Shown here: piece after piece, positions 1-6,514 of the stretch
Layout: each line of letters starts with the position of its first letter
Numbering within the stretch: the first letter of the stretch is position 1
From: CAZCGA01 sp964498075
GTDB lineage: Bacteria > Desulfobacterota > Binatia > HRBIN30
Length of the DNA stretch: 64,000 nt
Direction of reading: 5' to 3'
Assembly (NCBI GenBank): GCA_964498075.1
Contig: CAZCGA010000015.1
Span: 10,635-74,634 of the forward strand
The notes under the pieces: generated by a model
Database searches by the model: none
Told to the model about the DNA's origin: nothing
Seen by the model: the letters and a program-made list of their open reading frames with translations, nothing else
Program-made: the position numbers and the translations under genes

Positions 1-495
1 AAGATCATCATCACCGGCCTGGCGCGCGATGCGCAGAAGCTGGCGCTGGCGCAGGAGTTCGGCGCCGACCATGTGATCAACATCGAGACGGAGGATGCGC
101 GGGCCCGCGTCCGCGAGCTGACCGACGGGCACGGCGCCGACGTTGTGATCGAGGTCTCGGCCTACGCGCCCGAGCCGGTGGCCGAAGCGCTGTACTACGT
201 CGCCACTGGAGGGCGCATCGTCCTGGCGGGGGTGAAGGGCTTCAAGGCGGTGCCGGACTTCATCAGCGACCTGATCGTCGTCAAGGAGATCACCATCAAG
301 GGCGCGTTCGGCGTGACCAGCCGCTCCTACGAGTCGGCGATCCGGCTCATCGAGTCCGGCCGCGTGCCGCTCATGAAGATGCACACGCATGACTTCGGTC
401 TCGAAGAGGCCGAGCGCGCCATCCAGATGCTGGGCGGCGAAGTCCCCGGCGAGTCGAGCATCCACTCGTGCCTGCTGCCGGGTCAGAAGAGTTGA
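1..495 (+). CDS. Zinc-type medium-chain alcohol dehydrogenase, C-terminal part (5' end outside window)
   Basis: The reading frame is open from base 1, so the gene enters from the left edge; 164 residues are visible. They match the NAD(P)-binding and C-terminal half of medium-chain dehydrogenases/reductases: a helix-strand segment ending in EFGADHVIN, a conserved GADVVIEVS strand, then the GGRIVLAGV strand and the later catalytic-domain return. The family oxidises alcohols or related substrates with NAD(P); the substrate cannot be told because the zinc-binding N-terminal half is missing. The stop codon (493-495) directly abuts the left decamer array of the next gene. The luciferase-like oxidoreductase beyond that may once have been the next gene in the operon. 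Confidence 0.85.
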   Translation, partial: KIIITGLARDAQKLALAQEFGADHVINIETEDARARVRELTDGHGADVVIEVSAYAPEPVAEALYYVATGGRIVLAGVKGFKAVPDFISDLIVVKEITIKGAFGVTSRSYESAIRLIESGRVPLMKMHTHDFGLEEAERAIQMLGGEVPGESSIHSCLLPGQKS

Positions 496-525
496 AACCG
501 CCGATGGACGCCGATAAACGCCGAT
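496..525 (+). repeat. Left inverted decamer array of the GxxExxY gene
   Basis: Three units of the form (a)acgccgat, separated by two variable bases (gg, then aa), begin one base after the dehydrogenase stop codon. The reverse complement of this block recurs at 891-920 with 27 of 30 positions identical. All differences fall in the two-base spacers. The array supplies the ATG (504) and the first codons (MDADKRR) of the gene it encloses. Confidence 0.85.
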
Positions 526-890
526 CGCTTGATGCCATCACCGAGAAGGTGATTGGTTGTGCCTACACGGTCGGGAACGTTCTGGGTGCTGGCTTCTTGG
601 AGAAGGTTTATGAGAACGCGCTCGCGCATGAGCTGACGAAAGCGGGCCTCAGCGCCGAGCAACAACGTCCCATTCAGGTTCAGTACGATGGAACCGTCGT
701 TGGTGACTACGTCGCCGACCTGGTGGTAGGGGATTGCGTTCTGGTCGAACTCAAGGCTGCGAAGGCCGTTGACGAGGTGCACGTCGCGCAGTGCCTGAAC
801 TATCTCAAAGCGACTGGGTTCCGCGTCTGCCTGCTGATCAACTTCGGCACGCCACGAGTGGAGGTGAAGCGCATCGTGAATCACTTCTGA
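504..890 (+). CDS. GxxExxY family protein (PD-(D/E)xK nuclease fold)
   Basis: A 128-residue protein if started at ATG 504; a longer frame from 468 would overlap the upstream gene by 28 bp and is less likely. The family signature G-F-L-E-K-V-Y lies at residues 30-36. A nuclease-fold core follows, with Asp72 (DYVADLVV), Glu82-Leu-Lys84 and a Gln97 helix (QCLNYLK), which is the D...ExK...Q pattern of PD-(D/E)xK enzymes. The family is widespread, but its biological role is unknown. The gene lies between inverted decamer arrays, and its start codon is inside the left array. Catalytic residues look intact, so it may be an active nuclease, but that is inferred. Confidence 0.88.
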   Translation: MDADKRRSLDAITEKVIGCAYTVGNVLGAGFLEKVYENALAHELTKAGLSAEQQRPIQVQYDGTVVGDYVADLVVGDCVLVELKAAKAVDEVHVAQCLNYLKATGFRVCLLINFGTPRVEVKRIVNHF

Positions 891-920
891 ATCGGCGTTC
901 ATCGGCGTAAATCGGCGGTT
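891..920 (-). repeat. Right inverted decamer array of the GxxExxY gene
   Basis: Three atcggcgt-type units with two-base spacers follow directly after the GxxExxY stop codon (888-890). It is the reverse complement of the array at 496-525 apart from three spacer bases. The Shine-Dalgarno region of the next gene (gaggaggg, about 934-941) begins shortly after it. Confidence 0.85.
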
Positions 921-945
921 ACATTCTTTTCTTGAGGAGGGTTCC

Positions 946-2025
946 ATGCGATTCGGCGACTTCCATTTGCTCGAAGCCCCAACCGGCATCAAGGAACAGA
1001 ACCAAGTCTACCGCGAAGCGATTGAGCAGATCCGCTTCGCCGAACAGCTCGGCTTCCATCGCACCTGGCTGGCCGAGCACCATTTCTCCGACTACGGCAT
1101 CTGTCCGTCGACGCTGGTGATGGGTGCCGCCGTGGCGGCGGCGACGACGCGCATCCGCATCGGCCTGGCCGTAGTCGTCTTGCCGTTCAACAACCCGATC
1201 CGGGTCGCCGAGGAAGCGGCGATGGTCGACGTGCTCTCCGGTGGCCGGCTCGATTTCGGTGTCGGCCGCGGATACCAGAAGCCGGAGTTCGACGGCTTTG
1301 GAATCTCGATGGATGAGAGCCGCGGGCGCTTCAACGAGTCCATGGACATCATCCTGAAGGCATGGACGCAGCAGACGGTCACGCACGACGGCGTCTACTA
1401 CCAGCTCAAGGACCTGACCATCCTTCCCAAGCCGGTGCAGAAGCCGCACCCGCCAGTGTTCGTTGCCACCATCGCTACACCCGCCACGGTCGAGTACGCG
1501 GCGCGCAAGGGCTTCTCGATATTGTCGCCCGGCCGTAGCCTCGGAGCGCACGGGCAGGCGCATCAGGAAGCGCCGGTCGACTTGCCCGCGCTGTTCCGTG
1601 ACGCGTGTCAGAAGTGCGGCCGCGACTTTGCCGCGATCGAGCTACCGATCATCCGTCACATCTACGTGGCCGAGACGACGGAGCAGGCGCAGCGCGAGGC
1701 CCGCGATGCGGTCATGCGTTACTTCATGACCTTCGGGCGGCAGACGGTGGAGATCCGCACCCAGGACGTCTCGAAGCAGTACGCGCACTACCGCCAGCCA
1801 CCCACCGAGGTTACCTACGAGCAGTTGCTCAACGCCGCGCTGATCTTCGGCGATCCCGACTACGTCACTGCGAAGATCCGCCGCCAGCAAGAGAAGGAAG
1901 GCTTCAACTCACTCATCTGCTGGCTCAACTTCGGCGGCCTCGAGCACGAGAAGGTGCTCAAGTCGATGGAGCTGTTCGCGACGAAGGTGATGCCGAGCTT
2001 CATTGGGAGTCGATCTACTCGATGA
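946..2025 (+). CDS. LLM-class flavin-dependent oxidoreductase (luciferase-like)
   Basis: A 359-residue protein of the bacterial luciferase-like TIM-barrel family, which uses FMNH2 or F420 to oxidise varied substrates. The family marker LAEHHF is at residues 42-47, followed by the STLVMGAAVA strand, the GGRLDFGVGRG loop and the KPVQKPHPPVF segment. A strong gaggaggg precedes ATG 946. The tail ends SFIGSRSTR, and the stop overlaps the next ATG (ATGA at 2022-2025). The degenerate copy at 2635-2828 instead ends SFVGM and stop, which suggests that the last residues here were altered when the downstream DUF6883 gene arrived. Substrate unknown. Confidence 0.9.
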   Translation: MRFGDFHLLEAPTGIKEQNQVYREAIEQIRFAEQLGFHRTWLAEHHFSDYGICPSTLVMGAAVAAATTRIRIGLAVVVLPFNNPIRVAEEAAMVDVLSGGRLDFGVGRGYQKPEFDGFGISMDESRGRFNESMDIILKAWTQQTVTHDGVYYQLKDLTILPKPVQKPHPPVFVATIATPATVEYAARKGFSILSPGRSLGAHGQAHQEAPVDLPALFRDACQKCGRDFAAIELPIIRHIYVAETTEQAQREARDAVMRYFMTFGRQTVEIRTQDVSKQYAHYRQPPTEVTYEQLLNAALIFGDPDYVTAKIRRQQEKEGFNSLICWLNFGGLEHEKVLKSMELFATKVMPSFIGSRSTR

Positions 2026-2360
2026 AGCTTCCCAGCGCGCATCTGGCAGTGGTGGAGCCGGAGAAGATTACTGCGTATCTCTTGAACCCCGCGCATCCTG
2101 ACAACGGCGGCAAGGCGGCGTTCTTTCATGCACAGGGCTTCAGCCGCAACGACTGGCAAACGCTCGCCGCGGCGCTTCGCACGCACGCCGCGCGCGGTGA
2201 TGTCACCGAAGCTGTGGAATCATCGCACGGTAGGAAGTATATTCTCGACGCACGCATCGAGACGCCAAGCGGTAAGACGCCACTGGTCCGAACCGTGTGG
2301 ATCGTAGACCGCGGGCTCGAGGCGCCGCGACTGGTCACGGCGTATCCGCGTGAGGAGTGA
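2022..2360 (+). CDS. DUF6883 domain protein
   Basis: A 112-residue protein whose ATG overlaps the oxidoreductase stop by the ATGA arrangement. The segments ITAYLLNPAHPDNGGKAAFF, a middle helix with W-x-x-L-A-x-A-L, and a final strand pair ending VWIVDRG-x5-RLVTAYP fit DUF6883, a small family usually found with DUF4926 and suspected to be toxin-like. The following DUF4926 gene begins nine bases downstream, so the two form the expected pair. The pair sits between an intact oxidoreductase 3' end and a second, broken copy of the same 3' end. Function is not established; the family assignment is from memory of its pattern. Confidence 0.75.
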   Translation: MKLPSAHLAVVEPEKITAYLLNPAHPDNGGKAAFFHAQGFSRNDWQTLAAALRTHAARGDVTEAVESSHGRKYILDARIETPSGKTPLVRTVWIVDRGLEAPRLVTAYPREE

Positions 2361-2369
2361 GAGGGAGCC

Positions 2370-2606
2370 ATGATTCGGGAACACGAACGGGTAGTGCTCA
2401 CAGCGTCTGTTCCGACGGAGGGGCTGGAACCCGGTGACGTTGGTACGGTGGTGCACGTATACCGCGACGGACAGGCGTACGAAGTGGAGTTCATTACCCT
2501 GGATGGCCACACTGCAGCCGTGGTCACGCTCGAAGCAACGCAAGTGCGCCCGGTTTCTCACCGCGAGATCACGCACGCCCGGCAGCTGGTCGGTGTCGCC
2601 TCGTAG
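2370..2606 (+). CDS. DUF4926 domain protein
   Basis: A 78-residue protein with a compact beta-barrel pattern: D/E-rich start, L-x2-GDVGTVVHVY, YEVEFITLDGHTAAVVTL, then a V-R-P end. This is the layout of DUF4926, the usual partner of DUF6883. gagggagcc precedes the ATG. The gene is co-directional with the DUF6883 gene and nine bases after it, so they are likely co-transcribed. A role as the antidote or regulator of the partner is a guess from this pairing. Confidence 0.78.
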   Translation: MIREHERVVLTASVPTEGLEPGDVGTVVHVYRDGQAYEVEFITLDGHTAAVVTLEATQVRPVSHREITHARQLVGVAS

Positions 2607-2614
2607 GCGCGCCG

Positions 2615-2828
2615 AAGCCGGTGCAGAAGCCGGAGAGCAGCTGCTCAACGCCGCGCTGATCTTCGGCGATCCCGACTACGTCACCGCGAAGATCCGCCGG
2701 CAGCAGGAAAAGGAAGGCTTCAACTCGCCATCTGCTGGCTCAACTTCGGCGGCCTCGAGCACGAGAAGGTGATCAAGTCGATGGAGCTGTTCGCCACGAA
2801 GGTGATGCCGAGCTTCGTTGGGATGTAG
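2615..2828 (+). pseudogene. Broken second copy of the luciferase-like oxidoreductase 3' end
   Basis: Bases 2635-2822 align without large gaps to 1819-2006, the last part of the intact oxidoreductase, with roughly a dozen substitutions, most of them silent. A one-base deletion in the codons after GFNS shifts the frame. The preceding 18 bases (2615-2632, aagccggtgcagaagccg) match bases 1429-1446 of the intact gene, so the fragment is an internally deleted relic rather than a simple tail duplication. It ends with TAG after SFVGM. Silent differences point to an old paralogue or allele rather than a recent copy. Confidence 0.8.
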
Positions 2829-2928
2829 GCATCTCCGCTGGAGCGGGTGGCCCGTCGGCCACCTCGGCCACCTGCACTGAACTCGCGGGGCGAAGTTGAA
2901 CCTGTCATAGTCTCCTCGATAAACTGCC

Positions 2929-3717
2929 ATGTCCCTGCGAGACACGACCCGACGCATCATCAGCCTCGTCGAGAGCGTCAGTGGCTATCCCGTCCTCGTC
3001 ACTGAGGACCGCTCCCTCCAAACACTCGTCGCCATGCGGATGGCACGCGGCAATGCCCCAGCGCATACCATTACGTATAACCCGTCGGCCACCACCCAGC
3101 TTGACTACCTCATCGCGTTTCAATGCGGGTTCATCCTCCGCCACTTCGCGAATCCGCCATCGGAGCGCTGGGACTTTGCGCCTGCGGCTCACGGCCGAGA
3201 GATCGTTCACCGACTAATGAGCGCACCGGAAGGCCCGGCGCGGAAGCTTCGCCTTGAGCATGAGGTCGTCGAGCAACTGCGGGACCAGCTCTTCGATGGT
3301 CTGATGGTCCAGCTCCGCTCGATTCCCGTCGGCTTCCGGGTCGACGCGTGGATCCTCCGCGACTATCAGGAACTTGTTCCGCTGCAGCGGAACGCCACCC
3401 TGCGCCAGTTGCAAGACGGCCAAGCTGCACTCGCCCCTGACGTCCGCAAGATCGCTCCCACCAAGGTTTACAAGGCCAGCGTCACCATGAACGCTGCCTT
3501 CGCTCTATTTTGGTCACGCACGTGGGACGATTCCGCGCTGTCGGTTCCGTATAAGGCCGCAGGATACGACAAGCCGGGCGCGCGGCTTCTCTCGATCTTC
3601 GATGAAATCTCCGATGAGCCGACGGCAGATCGCCAGCTCGTTGATGCCTGGGCTGGCGAGCTTGGTCTCTCCAATTGGTACGAATGGGTGCCGTACTCTG
3701 CTAGGTCAGACAGCTAG
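2929..3717 (+). CDS. Degenerate zincin-like protein, first gene of the McrBC operon
   Basis: A 262-residue protein. The N-terminal half follows the pattern of ImmA/IrrE-type metallopeptidase relatives: a start helix, a TGxPV-like strand (SGYPVLVTED), HTITYNP, then D-Y-L-I-A-x5-ILRHF. At the place where active enzymes have HExxH, residues 64-68 read F-Q-C-G-F, so the zinc ligands are absent. A further family-like segment, IPVGFRVDAWILRDYQELVPLQ, lies at 132-153. The gene begins a run of four co-directional genes with gaps of 6, 15 and 4 bases. The relation to zincins is my pattern inference; function unknown, possibly a sensor or scaffold in defence. Confidence 0.7.
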   Translation: MSLRDTTRRIISLVESVSGYPVLVTEDRSLQTLVAMRMARGNAPAHTITYNPSATTQLDYLIAFQCGFILRHFANPPSERWDFAPAAHGREIVHRLMSAPEGPARKLRLEHEVVEQLRDQLFDGLMVQLRSIPVGFRVDAWILRDYQELVPLQRNATLRQLQDGQAALAPDVRKIAPTKVYKASVTMNAAFALFWSRTWDDSALSVPYKAAGYDKPGARLLSIFDEISDEPTADRQLVDAWAGELGLSNWYEWVPYSARSDS

Positions 3718-3723
3718 ACCACA

Positions 3724-4824
3724 ATGTCCAAGCCCGATGCCCTGAGCTTCACGTTGGCGACGGAAGACTTCGACGTGTCCCTTCTCCCGGCGCACGCCCG
3801 AGATCGGAACACGCCGGCCTTTCGCGACGCGGTGCGGTCCTACCTCCAAAACGAGTTCAAAGGCTTCGGAGGCTGGAGCAGCGTTCAGGTTGACGCTGAA
3901 CGCATCGAGGTGAGCTGGACACCAGATCGACAGCCCCCCGACCCGCTCGAACAGATCATCGGCAAGCTGCAGCGCAGAGACTACGGCGGCGCGATTACAC
4001 TCCTGCAACTGTTCCTCAGTGATCGACCGAACGACGTCACTCTGCTCTACAACCTGGGCATGGCCCTCAGCGATGTGGGGAGACTCGCGGAGGCAGAAGA
4101 ACACCTTCAGCACCTCATTTCGGTCGCGCCAGACCATGTCAACGCTCGCGTTGCGCTCGGTGTCGCGCTTCAGCGGCAGGGTCAGACGGCTCGCGCAATC
4201 GAGGTGTTGCACGCCGCAGTCGGACACGCCCCGGACAATCTGTGGGCTCAGCGGAACCTGGGCGCGTGCCTGTTGAGCGCCGGGCAATTCCCGGAGGCCG
4301 AGAAGTGCTTGCGCACGGCGACGCTGATTAGCGCTGACGACCAGCAGAGCTGGTACGGTCTCGCGCAGGCGCTCGAACGTTTAGGGAAGACTGCCGATGC
4401 GGACGCCGCGTATCGCAAGACGATCGACGTCGACGAATACAACCCCCTCGCCGAGATGGCGCGCGAGGCTCTTCGGGCGATTGCACACAAGACGTTCCGC
4501 GACACGCTGCCAGGAATCGCGCGCCCCGACGCCGTCATGTACTGTCTCGGCGCAATTGAGAAGTTCGAGAAGATGTCACCATCCGACGTCCAGCGCATAG
4601 CTTTCGAAATCGCCACGCTGGGGATGAAGGGGCTGAACGTGAACGACCCCGATCAGAAATACCAGTTGAAGAGCCTTCCCGGGTCATTCAGCGGTCTGCA
4701 CCTGGTTTGCCTCATGTACGTAGGGTTCAAGATTGTCGCCCCAGAGCGGGACATCGGCTTCGATTTGGCCAAAGAGTACGGCGCCGCAAAATCGATGCAT
4801 GAAGCTAAATTTACCAGCCAGTGA
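3724..4824 (+). CDS. Tetratricopeptide-repeat protein of the McrBC operon
   Basis: A 366-residue cytoplasmic protein. Residues about 85-245 hold four or five TPR units (for example LLYNLGMALSDVGRLAEAEE and the LGVALQRQGQTARAIEVL stretch). The C-terminal 110 residues form a separate helical domain with KYQLKSLPGSFSGLHLVCLMY and a late P-E-R-D-I-G-F-D-L motif. I have an impression that such domains recur in TPR proteins encoded beside zincin-like genes, but I cannot confirm it here. It lies 6 bases after the zincin-like gene and 15 before the McrB gene. A protein-binding adaptor role is inferred. Confidence 0.82.
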   Translation: MSKPDALSFTLATEDFDVSLLPAHARDRNTPAFRDAVRSYLQNEFKGFGGWSSVQVDAERIEVSWTPDRQPPDPLEQIIGKLQRRDYGGAITLLQLFLSDRPNDVTLLYNLGMALSDVGRLAEAEEHLQHLISVAPDHVNARVALGVALQRQGQTARAIEVLHAAVGHAPDNLWAQRNLGACLLSAGQFPEAEKCLRTATLISADDQQSWYGLAQALERLGKTADADAAYRKTIDVDEYNPLAEMAREALRAIAHKTFRDTLPGIARPDAVMYCLGAIEKFEKMSPSDVQRIAFEIATLGMKGLNVNDPDQKYQLKSLPGSFSGLHLVCLMYVGFKIVAPERDIGFDLAKEYGAAKSMHEAKFTSQ

Positions 4825-4839
4825 GGCAGGGCACTCCTC

Positions 4840-6510
4840 ATGGACGCACCCTCGATCAACGTTGCGCAAGAGATCCAAGGAGACCGGCCGTGGTGGTGCA
4901 TCTACGTGGGCGATAAAGCGGCGGGCAACTTCGCCATCGCTCGGAAGCATGGAATCTGGGGCTCCAAGCGGGACCGGTTTGGCAGCATCCGCGCCGGTGA
5001 CCGCGTATTGTTCGTTCATCATCTAAAGTCAGACCAGCACCCAGCTCCCAAGGGTTTTCCGCGTGTGGATGCAACCGCCTTCAGAGGTCGGGCGAGACTG
5101 GTTGTTCAGGCTGAAGTTACCTCCAAGCCATTCCATTCGACCGACAAGATATTTCCTAACGACACCTACCCGTTCCGATTTCAGTTCAGGGAAACCGATG
5201 CGATGGAACAGGTTGAGCTAAGCGACCAGCGCATTGCCCCGTTCGCAGAAGCAGTACGCCTTTCGTGCAGCGCTCTCGCCAAGCCGTTTCGTGCCTCTGG
5301 AGGTGCTCCAATGGCCCAGCCCATAACTCGAAGGGCTTCCATCGTCGTTCCCCGGCGGGATCTGGCGGCAATACACTCGGATTTTTCTGGAGCACTGCGC
5401 CGGAGTCACGTGTCCTTCGGGCCCAAGCATGACGACATCGTTCAGGCTTTCATCGCGGCCCTAGCCACAAAACGCCTTCTGATCCTCACTGGCCTGTCAG
5501 GGTCGGGCAAGACTCAGATTGCACTTCGACTGGGCGACTGGATGGGACCCGGCAGGTCTCTGGTCGTGCCGGTGCGGCCAGACTGGACCGGAGCCGAAGC
5601 ATTGTTCGGCTACGAGGACGCTCTGCAGCAGCCCTCAGACGACGGGCGACGAGTCTGGCATGTGCCCGAGGCTCTGGGCTTCATGCTCGAGGCGGCGGCG
5701 CACCCTGACGATCCGTACTTACTTGTGCTCGACGAAATGAACCTGGCGCACGTGGAACGGTACTTCGCCGACGTGCTGTCGGGAATGGAATCGGAGCGAG
5801 TGTGCCTCCCTAACTTGGAGAAACACGGCAACGGGCTATGGAGTCCAGCACGTGGAGACCGCGAAAAAATCTCGGTACCCAAGAACCTCTTCGTGGTCGG
5901 CACGGTCAACGTCGATGAAACCACTTACCTGTTCTCACCCAAGGTGCTTGATCGAGCCAATACCTTCGAGTTTCGTGTCGAGACGGCGGACCTATCGGTT
6001 GATGCACGCAAGCCCGTCCCGTGTGTACCCGGAGAAATCGAACTGACTCGCGGACTCCTGGCGATCGCGGCTGACGATCAGTGGCATCTCGAACACCCTG
6101 CGAGGAGTGCGGACAAGTTTGTGGAGTATCTGAAGAGACTGCACGAACTCCTCGCTGAGGGAGGCTTCGAGTTTGGTCACCGCGTTTTCTATGAAGCCGT
6201 ACGGTTCGCCGCAATGTTCGAAGCTGCGGGTGATTCGGACCCAGAGCGCGCTCTTGATCGGCAGATCATGCAGAAGGTGTTGCCGCGGCTCCATGGCTCT
6301 CGTCGTCGCCTCGAACCGACGCTCTGCGCGCTCGGTCAGTTCTGCTTCGAACTCCGTTTCGAGACGGGCTCGGTATCCAACGACGCCGGCAAACGTTTCG
6401 ACCCATCGGCCGCACCGTCCGGCTTGCCTCGGTTGCCGATTTCCTTCGACAAGGTGCGACGGATGACCCGCGGACTGCGGGCGCAGCAATTCACGAGTTT
6501 TACGGAATAG
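4840..6510 (+). CDS. mcrB: EVE-domain McrB-like AAA+ GTPase
   Basis: A 556-residue protein. Residues about 17-125 look like an EVE/PUA-type domain (WWCIYVGDKAAGNFAIA, WGSKRD, IRAGDRVLFVHHL, VVQAEVTSKPF), which in related proteins reads modified bases. The AAA+ core has Walker A GLSGSGKT at 218-225, Walker B LLVLDEMN with Asp298-Glu299, and the McrB-type sensor segment NVDETTYLFSPKVLDRAN from residue 357. McrB proteins hydrolyse GTP to drive translocation and cleavage with McrC. The EVE fusion suggests restriction of DNA carrying modified cytosines. The gene is followed four bases later by the nuclease partner. Confidence 0.88.
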   Translation: MDAPSINVAQEIQGDRPWWCIYVGDKAAGNFAIARKHGIWGSKRDRFGSIRAGDRVLFVHHLKSDQHPAPKGFPRVDATAFRGRARLVVQAEVTSKPFHSTDKIFPNDTYPFRFQFRETDAMEQVELSDQRIAPFAEAVRLSCSALAKPFRASGGAPMAQPITRRASIVVPRRDLAAIHSDFSGALRRSHVSFGPKHDDIVQAFIAALATKRLLILTGLSGSGKTQIALRLGDWMGPGRSLVVPVRPDWTGAEALFGYEDALQQPSDDGRRVWHVPEALGFMLEAAAHPDDPYLLVLDEMNLAHVERYFADVLSGMESERVCLPNLEKHGNGLWSPARGDREKISVPKNLFVVGTVNVDETTYLFSPKVLDRANTFEFRVETADLSVDARKPVPCVPGEIELTRGLLAIAADDQWHLEHPARSADKFVEYLKRLHELLAEGGFEFGHRVFYEAVRFAAMFEAAGDSDPERALDRQIMQKVLPRLHGSRRRLEPTLCALGQFCFELRFETGSVSNDAGKRFDPSAAPSGLPRLPISFDKVRRMTRGLRAQQFTSFTE

Positions 6511-6514
6511 CGAC

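Larger units (their letters stand above)
496..920 (+). mobile_element. Candidate mobile unit: GxxExxY gene between inverted decamer arrays
   Basis: A 425-bp unit consists only of a GxxExxY open reading frame bounded exactly by 30-bp inverted arrays. The left array starts right after the stop of the upstream dehydrogenase. The right array starts right after the GxxExxY stop, and the ribosome-binding region of the next gene follows. No transposase or target-site duplication is evident. Similar Asp-Ala-Asp-rich starts are common in this protein family, which suggests the arrays travel with the gene. Mobility is an inference. Confidence 0.45.

Noticed and set aside
2434..2772. Plus-strand frame overlapping the DUF4926 gene and the oxidoreductase relic
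   Set aside because: It is formed by chance joining of an off-frame DUF4926 translation to part of the relic; the DUF4926 frame is better supported.
2820..2928. GC-rich stretch gtggcccgtcggccacctcggccacctg as a tRNA or terminator
   Set aside because: Only a short gtggcc/ggccac self-complementarity is present, with no T-run and no cloverleaf.
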